Shown here: positions 22,598 to 34,018 of the stretch, piece after piece
Layout: every line of letters starts with the position of its first letter
How positions within the stretch are numbered: position 1 is the first letter of the stretch
NCBI GenBank assembly: GCA_015143295.1
Contig: CM026570.1
Span: 8,704,047 to 8,768,046 of the forward strand
DNA: 64,000 bases
From: Tetracentron sinense
Lineage: Eukaryota > Streptophyta > Magnoliopsida > Trochodendrales > Trochodendraceae
Direction of reading: 5' to 3'
Program-made: the position numbers and the translations under genes
The notes under the pieces: generated by a model
Told to the model about the DNA's origin: nothing
The model's database searches: none
What the model saw: only the letters and a program-made list of their open reading frames with translations

Positions 22598-25500
22598 GAA
22601 AGAGAGAGGATCACCAAGAAAGAGAAGAGAGAGAGACACATATTGATCGTTGTTGTTGCCGCAGCTCTTCTAGTAAAATTTCCTCAATGTTTTCAAAAAA
22701 ACGACACAACTTTGACAAAAATTTCCTAACAATTGTATTTTTAAAATGGCTAACATACTTGAAGCACCACATGCCTAACCATAATATTGACGTCACTATG
22801 ACACAGTGTAGACACATACCAAGGAGTGTCGTGTAGTGCCATGGAGTGTCGTGTCCAAGTGTCGGCACGACAAAATTTAGGAAAACTGAAGTGTCTAGGT
22901 AACACAGAGTTTCTTCTTTAAAGAGGAGAGAGAGTAGATAAACCGAAATCTTGTTTTAAAGAGGTGGAACATTACATCTCTAGGGGTGGAACTATACATC
23001 TCTAGAACCACCCCCCCTCACCTCTTTCTTAATTGTTACAAAAATTAGTAGTAATTAAGGAAGGACATGTGGTACACATACCTCCAATCGCTGTAGAGTT
23101 GTCACCTGTCCTCCTACCTGCTTGGGTTTAATTAGTAGTAATAGGTTGTCCGGGGATAAAATTCTTTGTTGTAAAATTATTATGAAAGGTGGGGGTGTAA
23201 AGATTAATGCTCTTAATATCAAACTTTCATTTGTTTCTGTAGCTTGCCTCGAGACATGAAACTCTCAAATTAAATATAAAATATTTGAGGGGCGTGGACG
23301 ATTTAAATAATCATTTAAAGGTTTCCTGTATTATTTCATAGTAAGGAGGCAGTCACTGCATATATGCATATAATACGGCCCTAAGCAGATTTAGTTCATT
23401 GGTCTGCCCGAAGTTAAATTTGGTTCTCCCAAACTTCCTGCTTCTTCCAAGGTGGATTAACATCTCCATCGTCCTCTCATAAATGGTAACCATGAATTGA
23501 GTATTTTTGAGCATTTGATTTGTTGACCTTTTCTTGCTTTAGTGGATAAGATTATTACCTGTCTCTAAACTTCCCAATAGAAGGAAAATGGAAGCACCAT
23601 CCTAGGATCTTGCCCCTAGTTACAAGTTACAAATGCACAAAGGGACTAATTGATATTTGATAACGACTTGTTCGTTTCCGGAAATATTTACTTCCTTGAG
23701 GTTGCTAGCATTATCAGTTTCTATTCCCACAATATATCGTTTTGTCTTCCTCTAAATCCGACTATTTTCTCCATCTAGGCTACTGGGGGTTAAGGAGAGC
23801 AAGGAAACGATCAATCTCAAATCACTCGTCAAAGGAAATTATGTTTGAAGGCCATAAAAGATTAAAAGTATAGTATAACAAAAATCTTTTGAATTCCTTA
23901 AAAAAATGTCCTGTAACTGGATGGGTCCCTTGTGCTTTAAAGATGTTGCAAATAGAGTATGTTTGTTCTACATAGAATTGTTCCTAATTATTTCTTCTTT
24001 CTCATTCTCTTATTAAACCGCTAATGATACGACCATGGATATGTTATATAGTTGGTGGAAGAATGGAAGTTTCTTCTATTAGAATGGTGTTGAAAAAGTT
24101 GAGAAATTCTCCGCAACATACTTCTCCCCATTGGGAATCTGTGGTGTGGACAGTCAACTCTTAAAGAGGCCTTTGGGAACCTGTTTTCCATAAACTTTGA
24201 TAAGAAAGCGTCCATTGTGTTTATTTTCTAGTGGGTGGCTAATGTTTCTATGTGGCCCCATAGTTTGAGACATAATCTCAACCATTGAGATATCTCGTAT
24301 TAATTCAGTCTTCCCCTGCCCCCATCGAAGGAATGAGTGGTAATGGACAAGGACAACAAAAGTCAATTTATCTTGTTACAATCTTTGCACGTTAGTCCTA
24401 AGACCTCCTTCCCATACCGGGCTATGTGAAACCTTTGTGTTCCGTTTAAGGTGTCGTTCTTCCTCTAAATAGTAACCCTACAAGATCCTCACATGCGACC
24501 ATTTAAAGAATAGACGGCGGAGGATGGCCGACCGTTGTTTTATGTGCTTTGAGGTGAGGAATCAGTGGATCACCTTATGTTGCATTGTCCCTTCGCCCTT
24601 CGCATCGGGCTTTGGAGATATAACTTATTGCAGCTAGGCCATTTGGGTCTTTCCTAACTCATTTCAGGACTTCTTATCTTGTTAGCTTTCAGTTAAGCTG
24701 GATGCTCCATTCTCTGTTGTGTGGGCTTTCCTACTAGCGGTAGTCGGTTGGGCCCTTTGGAAGGAGAGGAAAGTATTGAATGACACTTTTTTCTTCTTCC
24801 TCTCAAAGGGTTTAGTTGAAGATTCTTCAACGTTTTATAGTGTGGTGTTCTATCAGGAGATATAAGATGGCGTCATGGCAGTACTCTCAGATATGATCAT
24901 TTATAGTTTTGGGCTTGTTTTCATGGGGCGATGGCTTTTTTCCTTGTTTTGCTCTCTTGTTTGGGTTCACTCCCTTGTGAACCATTCTTTTCTTTGTATT
25001 TCCTTTGGTCTTGATCTTCTATATGTATAAAATCTCTGCCGACCAAAAAGAACATACTTCTCACAATTTAATATTTCAGTCAGAGTGCTATTATATGGTT
25101 ACTAAAAGAGTTATTTAATGAAATCTATATTTTCATAATTAGTGGCTAGTGTGCTTCATTTTCTTTACTATCTTTCTGTTATTTTCTTGTAATTGGTATT
25201 TAATTTGAATTGCTGTAGATACATTCTCAAAACCAGCTCTTGGTACTGATGAAACTCAGCCAAGTGGTTGGCTGCGGACATTCACAGTTGCAGCTTACAA
25301 ACAATACTTCGATGTAGACACTTCAGATGTCTTAGAGAGGATTAAAGACTCTCTCTTCCCATTTAAAGGAAGCTTTACTGAAAAGACCGCTGGCAACCCC
25401 GACTTGTAAGTTGTACTTTTGTAATTCATTAGTAATTTTTACGGATGTTCTAGTCAAACTATTGAGTTATAGAACATTGTTTATGTAAAGATGATGTTAG

Positions 25501-26272
25501 CTCCTCTTGATTTTATGCATCAAAATCTAAGAAACCTTGTGCTGGTTTTTCTTGATAAGATAAATTGTATTAGAAAAGTGGAAAAGAAACCTTATGCTGT
25601 TAGGCGTGTGTTCATCGTCGTCATCGTCCATTACCAAAAGAAAAACAAATTATAATCATTATCATCATTGATACTTTATCCCAAATATGCGCGTGTTTTG
25701 TTTGTAATTTACAACAATACTATCTTTGCTCCATCATGTTTTTTTCAATCAATATATTCATTTTCTAGCTTTTTTTATGCTTAGCGTTTCTCCATTTATG
25801 TTTTTTTTTTAATTGTTTTTTTCATTAAAAGAGGATTACTTTTCTAAAACAATGTAGAATGGAAAAATCAGTTTGGATAATCAACCGTGGCCTTTTCTTC
25901 TTGTTAGTTCGAGCTAAGTCGTATTCATATGTTTGACAACGAGCATGTGATGGATCTTCAACTGTCCTCACTTTGGATTTCAAATGTCATTTCATTCGAG
26001 TGGTTTTATATGAGACAATTTATTTTGATTATGAAACTGATTTAATCTCATGTCCCCATCAAGGATAAATTTGGACTTGAATTTTTTTAAATGATTCATG
26101 TTTTCCTGACATCAGGACAGTACATTTTATTTTTTTGTTATTTGCAGTGTTACCTAGGCACGTGGTACGAGTGCCAAGTGTCCAGGTGTTTAGGGGTGTT
26201 CAGCACGGTAAGCTCTGAAAATCCCAATACGGTGGCACAGACATACAATTTTTTTTTAAAAAATGATTAAAT

Positions 26273-26309
<37 letters not shown>

Positions 26310-27962
26310 CTCAAAATTTTTATATAAAAATAATAATAAAAAGAGAGGGATCACCGGTCCCCAATTTTTTTTTAAAAAGTATATACTTAAGTTATAAAAA
26401 ATACTTATATAGGGAATAGAAATGAGCAACAAGAGAGAGAAGAGCAGAGAAGAGAAGAGAGAGCCATACATATTGATTGTTGTTGTTGCTGCTGCTGCTG
26501 CTGCTCTCCTAGTAAAATTCCGTCAATGTTTCAAAAAAAGCAACACAATTTGATAAAAAGTTCATTCCAATTGTATTTTTAAAATGACACGACATACTTG
26601 AAACGCCATGTGCCTAATCATAATATTGATGTCACCATGACACGGTATAGGCACGTACCAAAGAGTGTCGTGTCATTGAGTGTCGTGTCGTGTCCAAGTG
26701 TCGGCATAGCAAAAATTGGGAAAACCGAAGTGCCTAGGTAACACTGGTTATTTGTATTATTTCTTTGAAAGTTTTGATACTCTTTCATTAATTTGCTTTA
26801 CGAATTAATTGTTATAATTATATCTGCAATCCATCTTGATAGAATGTTCATTTTCATTCTCATTTCTTTGTTATTTTCTCTTGATCAAATCTCATGTTCA
26901 AGCACATGACAATTAATTTCTACTATAATACTGAGCAGGTATGGGCCATTTTGGATATGTACCACCTTAATATTTGTAGCAGCATCCATTGGTACATTCG
27001 TCACGTACCTGGCGCACAAGCTGCAGAAGAAAGAATGGGTCTATGACATAAAACTTGTGACGTGGTCAGCTGGTTTATTCTATGGCTACGTCACCATCAT
27101 TCCTCTTGGATTATATATCCTCCTCAAATATTTCTCAGCACCATCGGGTCTCATTCAACTGTTTTGTCTTTATGGATACTCCCTCTTTATCTTCATCCCT
27201 GCCTTGGTAAGTTCTTCGAGTTCCAAATTGCTCTTTGCACCATGAATAAACCCTCCAATGAACAATTTTATGGAGAAGTCAGAGGGTTATATACAGATCT
27301 TGTCTATATAATTCGTTTATAAAAATGGCAATATGGGTTTAAAGAAAGTCGTCTGCTTGTGATTAGAATGTTTGCACTATGATGGTGGGATAGGGAGAAG
27401 GCTCCCAATTGCCTGTACATCTCATAGTTTAGATGGTCAGATCAGTATTTGGGTGAACTTTTGGCCTAAGAGAGACTCCTACGTGGGACCAATCAGATGG
27501 TGGTTCCTAGTCACCCTGATATCTGTACATGTATGGCTCTAGCAAGGATGAGGGCTTCCTCCTGTCCTGTTGTCAGCCAACTTTTCTGATTATCATTTAG
27601 TCTTGCAGTGAACCTCTGAATTATACCTAAATATTCTAAAATTTTCGAGTTTACACTGCAACTTTTTTTTGGGTTAACTCAACTACATCACAAGGCGATA
27701 GCTGAACGCAAGTGTCTGGGTTGCTGAATTTATTTTTTTTCTACATTTGCTGCAGTGTCTATCTGTTGTGCCTGTGGAATTGTTTAGATGGGTGGTTGCA
27801 GGTGTTGCCGGGTTCATGTCAGCGACCTTTGTTGCTCTTAATCTCCGCACCCACATTATATCAGCAGGCGAAAAGTGGTTCTTGATTGTGGCAGGGATCT
27901 TTCTGTTGCAGCTGGCCCTTGCAGTCGTACTTAAGCTCTACCTGTTCACTGTTACAGTTTAA
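19024..27962 (+). CDS. Yip1-domain integral membrane protein (YIPF1/YIP5-like), 6 exons
   Basis: Exons are 19024-19080, 19174-19213, 19330-19410, 25219-25405, 26939-27206 and 27756-27962, joining to 840 nt and 279 aa, all in frame with GT-AG junctions. The N-terminal half (residues 1-120) is a soluble cytosolic region starting MMSGNYTSLDNQ, with VTVKFADSNLQTFPPSEAQG. The C-terminal half is a Yip1 domain with about five membrane segments, near residues 125-146, 161-186, 191-216, 222-242 and 252-275. Yip1-family proteins act at Golgi/TGN and endosome membranes with Rab GTPases in vesicle traffic; which Rab or compartment is not shown by the sequence. The ATG at 19027 is an alternative start one codon later. 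Intron 3 (5.8 kb) and intron 4 (1.5 kb) carry hAT MITEs. The closest Arabidopsis proteins in my recollection are the At3g05280/At2g39805 type. Confidence 0.92.
19798..19863 (+). repeat. CA then TA microsatellite
   Basis: A run of CACACA passes directly into a run of TATATA. It lies in YIP intron 3. Confidence 0.9.
19965..20870 (+). repeat. Direct repeat of about 320 bp, spacing about 570 bp
   Basis: About 19970-20290 and 20548-20860 share GGTTGATAATC-GAGGACTTGAG, CATCACTCATGTAATACTT, GACCAGGGGCAGAGC and the GGGCTA-GCCCCCCGTTCCCCC end in the same order, at high similarity. The repeat spans the left boundary of the CAGGGGC element, so flank and element were duplicated together. Confidence 0.75.
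20086..20938. mobile_element. hAT-type non-autonomous element, CAGGGGC ends
   Basis: The left end is CAGGGGCAGAGCCAG and the reverse complement of the right end is CAGGGGCGGAGCCAC. It is flanked by AACACGAC (20078-20085) and AACACAAC (20939-20946), an 8-bp target duplication with one mismatch, as expected for hAT. The interior contains a second copy of the left part (about 20651-20860), so it is a composite. Related left ends occur at about 34300 and 40115. Confidence 0.75.
21328..21833. mobile_element. hAT-type MITE, CARTGTTTTTAAAA ends
   Basis: The left end is CAGTGTTTTTAAAAAGCGTG and the reverse complement of the right end is CAATGTTTTAAAATGTGAAG. It is flanked by TTTCTAAC (21320-21327) and CTTCTAAC (21834-21841), an 8-bp duplication with one mismatch. 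Sub-terminal GAGGCTTACGCCTCA-type repeats are typical of plant hAT MITEs. A CA/TA microsatellite sits inside. It lies in YIP intron 3. Confidence 0.8.
22415..22908. mobile_element. hAT-type MITE, GTGTTACCTAGGCA family, copy 1
   Basis: The ends are AAGTGTTACCTAGGCAG and, reversed, TGTGTTACCTAGACAC. The flanks GTTTCTTG (22407-22414) and GTTTCTTC (22909-22916) differ at one base. The interior includes an AAT microsatellite and a GAGA stretch and aligns with the second copy at 26145-26746. It lies in YIP intron 3. Confidence 0.75.
24400..25055 (+). mobile_element. 5'-truncated L1-type LINE fragment in YIP intron 3
   Basis: Broken frames match the zinc-binding reverse-transcriptase region (zf-RVT) of plant L1 elements: RRRMADRCFMCFE, then HLMLHCPFALRIGLW after a frameshift. 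The 3' end is the usual short 3' UTR ending near AACCATTC, CTTTGTAT and ATGTATAAAATCTC. It may start earlier, near 24240. Confidence 0.65.
25406..26136. other. First part of YIP intron 4
   Basis: Plain AT-rich intron with poly-T runs. No element or RNA gene was recognised. Confidence 0.5.
26145..26746. mobile_element. hAT-type MITE, CAGTGTTACCTAGGCAC family, intact copy
   Basis: The two 17-bp terminal inverted repeats CAGTGTTACCTAGGCAC are perfect. They are flanked by a perfect 8-bp target duplication, GTTATTTG, at 26137-26144 and 26747-26754. The interior has TA, AATA and GCT microsatellites and no ORF. It lies in YIP intron 4, in the same gene as copy 1. Confidence 0.92.
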
Positions 27963-28729
27963 AGATTATAGATGAAATTCATCTGCGACATGAAACAAAT
28001 ACAGATCACAGAAAAGAGTGCATTTGGTCCTTTGTCTCTTTCATTGTTCAACCTTTAATAGAATATTTTGCACCTGGGAAATTCCTGACTTGTATTCGTT
28101 CATTTTTGAAATACAAACTTAATGACAACCTCTTTCTTGCATGTCACAATTACCTTCTTTATGAGTTTTTCTCTTTCAGCTCTTTGGCATGGGACTCATT
28201 GAATTTGTGTTGGAAACGATCCTGGGGCTGTTGCTGAGGTGTGAACCAATCAATTGAAGACGCTATATGGGAGACAATGGCAGAAAGATTGAAGAACAAT
28301 GTCTAGACTTCCCACATTGAGGACAAGGTTGTTTTCATGGGAAATCATCAAGCAGTGAGTCCGTGACAACTCTCGACCTTTGATATCACATTTGGTTAGC
28401 TCAAAATAGAGTGCTTAAAAGCTATTTTAGTCAAAAAAATGTGGGCTACTTATGAGTTAAGACTAATGTTGCTTACCAGCTTCAAGTTCTATAAGTGATG
28501 ATTAGTTTGTTAGGTCATTCTGGACTTTGTGGAGGCCATGGTTAAAGCTTTTGTCAAACAAAGGGTATCATGTCCATCGGTCATTTATTGAACTTTTTTT
28601 AATCCTTCATGTTTCTGGGATCAAATAATGTTACTCGGCCTAATTGATGTCTAAGCCCATAGTTATAATAAATATATATAGAGAGAGAGAGATTAGAAAA
28701 TAGCTCTTTGACAATAGAGGCCTGACCGC

Positions 28730-28769
<40 letters not shown>

Positions 28770-29405
28770 CGATTAGAAAATAGCTTTGACAATAGAGGCC
28801 TGCCCACAAGTTTTAACAAAATGAGGAACAAAACCCGAGTAACTTATAGTAGAAGAAACCTAAACCCACCAAAAGAATTGCTATTAAACTATATGTTAAA
28901 ACACAATGTGTTGTTTCTACAAAGAGGAAGACCATAGTTTTGAGAGACAAGAACATGTTTAACTAATTAAAAAAAAATTATAAGCGAAGCCAAACAAATA
29001 CTATTAGCCTTTGAAAACTGCATTGCATTTATGTTTGAGATTAGGAGAGAAGAGAGATCTAAATTAGAAAACAAATAGTATAAGCCCTAAAAATATTCAA
29101 CCGTTTGATCCTGATTTTGGGGTCTTTGGGAAGATTACATCTTGTTATTTAAATGAAAGATGTGTGTTATTGACTGAGACTATAAGGGGGACTCAGCCTG
29201 ACGTAATATATTTTCATCACCCCAAGGTAAAAAAAAATATATGGACCAAAAAACCCTTACATTCCTTCAATGCCAATAATTTTTTTAAAGTTAGTGTTCA
29301 CAGCACAGCATGCCCGGGGATGGGACGCTGGCCTGGGTCCCACAGCTAATCAAATCGGTGATTATGAAGTGTAAACAGATGATAATTATGTTTCCGATGA
29401 TTTAT
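27963..29405. other. Spacer after YIP
   Basis: The likely 3' UTR of YIP extends some 150-200 bases. The rest is AT-rich with no supported gene. An 85-bp-scale duplication lies at about 28670-28810. Confidence 0.45.
28668..28808 (+). repeat. Tandem duplication with TA and GA microsatellites
   Basis: TATATA-GAGAGAG followed by GATTAGAAAATAGCT and TTGACAATAGAGGCCTG occurs twice. The second copy has longer TA and GA tracts. Confidence 0.85.
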
Positions 29406-29745
29406 AATCAAAATCAAGGATTAAAAATACGGTTTCGGGAGATGCATCGGTCCTAACCGAAACCTATACAGTTTTGGACGATACATATAAAATTTTCTTT
29501 TTAAAGAAAAATATAAATAATTAAAATAAAATCAAATGAGTAATATGAACCAAATATAAAGTCATGGAAAGTGGCTCAAAAACATAGTAAACTTAATTCA
29601 ATTACACAATAAATTAAAACATAAATAACTAATAAGTGATGTGTATCGTCCGTTTCGTATTGATATAATATCGTATAGGGGACTACCGATACCTGTATGT
29701 ATCGAGCGTTTCTTATCAGTTTCGACAATTTTTATTTCCATGATC
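29406..29745. mobile_element. Decayed relative of the 5359-6070 inverted-repeat element
   Basis: The left part has GGATTAAAAATACGG and CGGTCCTAACCGAAACC, matching the sub-terminal language of the element at 5359-6070. The right part has CGTATTGATA and TCAGTTTCGACAA. About half the length of the other copy. Confidence 0.45.
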
Positions 29746-29892
29746 AAAATGCAATAGATGGTGATGACCATCAATTAACATTACTGCCCTTTGGGAAGGA
29801 TGTGTGAGTCTGCTTTTGTGGGAGTTCTTGGATTTCATCATGAGTTGACATTTTAAATGCATTTGAATATAGTTTTGGATTCTCCTAATGAT

Positions 29893-30085
29893 GTGGTAAT
29901 GCCATACAGCCGCTCAGTAGAGTATGGCTAGCGTCCCAAGTTTGCTCCCTATGATCGTGTGTTCAACCCCACTCCTCAATTTACCCTGGTATATCTGTGG
30001 GAAAATTCTGAATAGGTCGATGCCGGATGCCTTAAGGGACTAGTCCGGCTAGAAGACTTTGGGCCTCGTTAACCAAAAAACAAAG
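29893..30085 (+). mobile_element. tRNA-derived SINE, + strand
   Basis: A B-box-like GTGTTCAACCC lies at 29959-29969 and an A-box-like region near 29910-29927. The end is A-rich (ACCAAAAAACAAAG). The body matches the minus-strand SINE at 31007-31195, including TGATCGTGTGTTCAAC and TTACCCTGG. Confidence 0.65.
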
Positions 30086-30479
30086 GTGTATAAATTAGCA
30101 CATTGGGTATTGTTACAATTTTAGGGGGCAAATTAGGAAGAGTATTGTATTATTAAACAGGTTCTCCAGAAATGAGTATCACGTGGAAATGGGACCCCTC
30201 TTAGTCTTAACCCCGAAAATATAGAGCCTTTTATGAGCCTCACTTCCCACGCAAGACTGCACCAATGTTTTGGCTTGAGAACCTGACTACATCTGCTCAC
30301 ATTCACACTCCCCATTTGATCTTCTATTCTCTCCTTTCGAACTATACCAACTTGAAGTGTAAGCTCTAAGCTGTTGCAGTACTCTCAACTTCAAATCTGG
30401 AGCTTTAATGTTCTTGTTTTGTTTTGGCTTAGAGAAGAGTTGAAGAGAAACAAAGCTGAGATTTCGAGCCTTGGAAGCC

Positions 30480-30701
30480 ATGCTAATCTCAAGGAGTCGA
30501 GTTGGGTTGCTCTTGGTGATCTTACTTAGTGTCTCAGCTCTTCAGACAAGAGTCTTGGATGGTAGATATCTACAAGAGAAAGTGGTAAAGATAGAAGAGC
30601 AACAGGTCTGGAGGACAAATTCAAACTCTGGAGATGAGGACTTTGTTACAACCTCCAAAAGACAAGTACCCTCAACTCCTGATCCATTACACAACAGATA
30701 G
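30480..30701 (+). CDS. CLE signalling-peptide precursor (CLE25/CLE27-like)
   Basis: Intronless, 73 aa. An N-terminal signal peptide has hydrophobic core VGLLLVILLSVSAL at residues 8-21. The variable middle is acidic and polar. The C-terminus is the CLE dodecapeptide RQVPSTPDPLHN at residues 61-72, preceded by Lys60 and followed by one Arg. Pro4, Pro7, Pro9, His11 and Asn12 of the motif are all present. Position 6 is Thr where most CLE peptides have Gly; Arabidopsis CLE27 also departs here (Cys, as I recall). CLE peptides are secreted, processed and sensed by leucine-rich receptor kinases in meristem, vascular or root development. Which receptor is unknown. The start is the ATG at 30480; an in-frame TTG at 30471 is not a plausible start. 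Confidence 0.88.
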   Translation: MLISRSRVGLLLVILLSVSALQTRVLDGRYLQEKVVKIEEQQVWRTNSNSGDEDFVTTSKRQVPSTPDPLHNR

Positions 30702-31006
30702 ATTAAAGCTCGTGGAGTCGAGTTGCAGGGTTGCATGAGGAACCAAGAGATGTATGTATATAAACTACTGTCAATCGCATGAGGTCGTCGATCAATCTTG
30801 CAATTGGAGAGCTTTGGACTAAACCAGTGAGATGGGGTATTATATTTTTCTCTTATATTCTGGTAATCAATTATATAAATTTAGTCAAGTGAGAGTATTA
30901 CTTAAGTCATCATGAAGATAGAAGAAGAAACTGGGGGCCTTTTTAGTATTGATTTACAAGTATTAATCTCTCTCTCTCTCAACACACACACAGATGAGAT
31001 GAGATT

Positions 31007-31195
31007 TTTTTTTTTAACGGAGGGTGTCCCAAAGCCTTCAAGCCAAGAACTAGTCCCTTCGGGTATCTGCACCAACCTACTTGGAATTTTCCCTATAGAT
31101 GCCAGGGTAAGTCGAGGAGTGGGAGTTGAACACACGATCACTAAGAGTAAATACGGGATGCTAGCCAACTGCACCTATGACCTACCCCTGGTGGG
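31007..31195 (-). mobile_element. tRNA-derived SINE, minus strand, with perfect target duplication
   Basis: Flanked by a perfect 12-bp duplication TGAGATGAGATT at 30995-31006 and 31196-31207. On the minus strand it reads from a B-box-like GTGTTCAACTCCC (31121-31133) to a poly-A tail (the T run just after 31006). It is the same family as 29893-30085, in opposite orientation, on the other side of the CLE gene. Confidence 0.88.
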
Positions 31196-31207
31196 TGAGA
31201 TGAGATT

Positions 31208-31844
31208 GTAGAACAAACTCAGGTTTGGTTGAAATGAGATTATAGAACAAACCTGAGATTAGTTCAGAATCTGAGTCAAGACTCGGATTGCTGAGTTAGA
31301 TTGTCTGTACGGGATGTTTGTGTTGTTAAAATTATAGATACTGGTAAACTTTGAAGAAATAAAAGACATGGTGCTTTAATTACATAACTTTTTTTTTTAC
31401 TAGTGTGAGAAATAAACAGTTAAAATATAGAAGATCACTTCGAGTTTCAATAGATTCTTTTTATCATTGAAATCTAATCCCTAATTTGGACTTTTCCCAG
31501 CAATTGTCAAGGGACTAGTGTTTTTAATGGAACTAGAAAGGACTCTTAAGTTGAAAATAGAGCCTACAATCTCTCATTGCTCACACTAATGAACAATTCT
31601 CTAGGTAGAGTGGCATATCCGATCTGACTGGCCAGAACATCATGTTCTCCTAAAAGCACTCAAGAAATTTACACACCATAGCCAACCTCATTGGTCTGCA
31701 CCCTATATGTTGGCTATTGACTAAGCAATTGGCCAAAATATAATTTTACGAATCCTTTCTAGGTTCCGGTCTAGGGTTGAGGTTCCTAGTCCGAGTGTCA
31801 CGTCTGGGATGGGTTTTCTCCAGAGTTCAATCAGATTGGACTAC
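31208..31844. other. Spacer between the SINE and the tandem duplication
   Basis: Nothing gene-like is seen. AT-rich DNA with a poly-T run near 31389. Confidence 0.5.
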
Positions 31845-31985
31845 CTATGGGTCCATGCAAATTGTGTCGTTTGGCATGGTGATTCTATGATTCTTATGAA
31901 AAATCAATTTGGCTTCTCTGGAGCTTGTGTTGAGAATCCATTTGGAAAGAATCAATCAAAATCGATCATGGATACCAAAACATTG

Positions 31986-32229
31986 AGGCGTTTGGATTTG
32001 ATTTTTTTGGCCAAAAATCAATTATAATAAAATTGATTGTGTAGAAATTCATGATCAAATAATCATTTTTCGAATAATAGTGTTCGGAGAATATGAAGTT
32101 GAGAGACTCACCTAAGTATTCTCCGAACACTGTTACTTGAAAAAATGATTATTTGACCATTAATTTTTACACAATCAATTTTACCAAAAGTGATTTTTGG
32201 CAAAAAAAAAATCCAATCCAAACGCCCTT
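31986..32229. mobile_element. Foldback MITE with GCGTTTGGATT ends
   Basis: The ends GCGTTTGGATTTGATTTTTT and, reversed, GCGTTTGGATTGGATTTTTT pair over most of the element; inner arms share AATTGATTGTGTA, CAAATAATCATTTTT and GTGTTCGGAGAATA. The uninterrupted second copy of the host sequence (near 34135-34145) lacks it. Confidence 0.88.
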
Positions 32230-32425
32230 TTAAAACTAAGATAACTGTCATACTTTTTCAATTGGAATTTATAATTAAATGTTCATCCATTCAATTACAA
32301 AATCTCATTAAATTATCTAAATTGTGCATATCATGCTTACAAATTGTACCCAAGGGATAGTAAGGTTGTGTGTGTGTGTGTGTGTTGTGGAGTGGGGGGA
32401 TGGGTCCATGCAAATTGTGTGTGTG

Positions 32426-34018
32426 TGTTTTTTTGGTATATTCATTCATATTGTGAAAAGAAGCACAAAAACAGCTAGAAAGATAAAGCTAAACCCGAGC
32501 CCCCTACTGAGCCCTAGGAATACTTGGGTTGAAAGGGAAAGACCGATCCCTCAACCAAAAACCATCAGGGTCCTCTGGAGAAGGAGTAAAACGGATTTAT
32601 TACTGCTAATTGAGCTTGATGATGAGCTGCTGAATTCGCCTATCGACGAATGAACACTACCCTCATAATAGAGAGTAGGTTTAAAACCGAGAGAATATCC
32701 TCGAAAATTGGACGGACCTCTAAGATCGAATATGAGGAACCATCGTTAATAGCCGAAACCAAGATTTGGGAATCACAATCAACAGTACTGAACAACTATG
32801 CCCGGATAACCCAAAGTCCGCACTGTAAGGCCATATCCAAGCCTTACCCAGCCATACAGCACGAGCATATGGGCAAAGGAGAAAGAGATGAGTCACGGAT
32901 TCCACTGCTTCGCTACACAGAGGGCATAGAGGATCAACCGGGATCCTACGCTTGAAGAGTGTGTTAGCTACTGTAAGAGTATTTAAACAACCTCTCCAAA
33001 TTAAAAGTCGAATCTTGGGGGGGATGGGAATCTTCCACAAAAGCTTCCAGACCTAGTTTTGAATTAATGGCGTTGAGGGACCCGGACTATTGGAGTGAAG
33101 TCGTTGATCATTTTTCAGCATGTGATAGGCTGACTTCACCGTGAACCTGCCCGATTTATGGTAATGACATAGGAGAATATCTGGAGCTCCCCGTGTACTA
33201 AACGGAATTTTGAGGATTGGTTTGGCTTCAGCCACAGAAAAACGAGCTCGAATCATCTGGATACACCAAGAGCCAGTTTGAAAATCAATAAGAGAGTTCA
33301 CTGTATTTGCCTCCTCATTCGCACTATAGGGTGAGAATAATCTGAAAGTTGGAAGCTTGGGGATCCACGGGGCAGACCATATTCGAATGGACTGGCCATT
33401 ACCAACTTGCCAACGAATGCCCTTAAGCGGCACTTCCCTTCCAGCTAAAATACTCCGCCAACCCCATGATGCCTGGTATCCTAACTAAGCCTCCAAAAAA
33501 GAACATTGGGGAAAATATAAACCTTGAAGAACTTGAGCCAGAAGGGAATTTGGGGTTTTAAGAACACTCCAGCTATGCTTTGCCAAGAGGGCTTTATTAA
33601 ACAACTCCAGCTCCCTAAACTCTATTCCTCCCTCGCCTTTTGCACTACAAAGCTTGGACCAGCTCAACCAATGAATCTTATTATCACTCTGATTCTGTCC
33701 CCACCAAGACTTTGATGCCGAAGTGTTCAACTCCTGAGGGACCTTTAAAGGGAGAAGGAAACAGCTCATTGCATAACTAGGCAAAGCCTAAGCAACAAAT
33801 TTTATAAGAATGCCTCGACCAGCCTGAGTAAGAGTTATTTTCTTCCAACCCGCCATGCGATTTTAAGTCCTCCGCTTCAAATCAGCAAATAGGGTAGATT
33901 TATTTCTTTCTAAACACAAAGGAAGTCCCAAATATAGGTCAGTATACTCTGAGCACCGCGTCTGTTGTTGTTCAGCCAATAAGCTCATGAACCTCTAAGG
34001 AGTATTATGGCTAAACGA
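32426..34018 (-). mobile_element. 5'-truncated L1-type LINE, minus strand
   Basis: Minus-strand fragments follow the usual order of a plant L1 ORF2 C-terminus: YLGLPL and GWKKITLTQAGRGILIK near 33900-33790, LPSYAMSCFLLPLKVP near 33790-33740, WQVGNGQSIRIW near 33400, and a zf-RVT motif CPLCSEAVESVTHLFLLCP near 32930-32870. Frameshifts and stops show it is dead. It is truncated within the reverse transcriptase. The T run at about 32426-32432 on the + strand would be its short poly-A tail. Confidence 0.85.

Noticed and set aside
28180..28260. Possible extra exon after YIP
   Set aside because: A short hydrophobic frame follows a CAG, but the Yip1 domain is complete at 27962 and no family match was seen.
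30471..30701. Longer CLE open frame starting at a TTG
   Set aside because: Plant translation would start at the ATG at 30480, which also begins a normal signal peptide.
32720..33784. Three minus-strand frames of 99-126 codons
   Set aside because: They are consecutive broken pieces of a LINE ORF2, not host genes.
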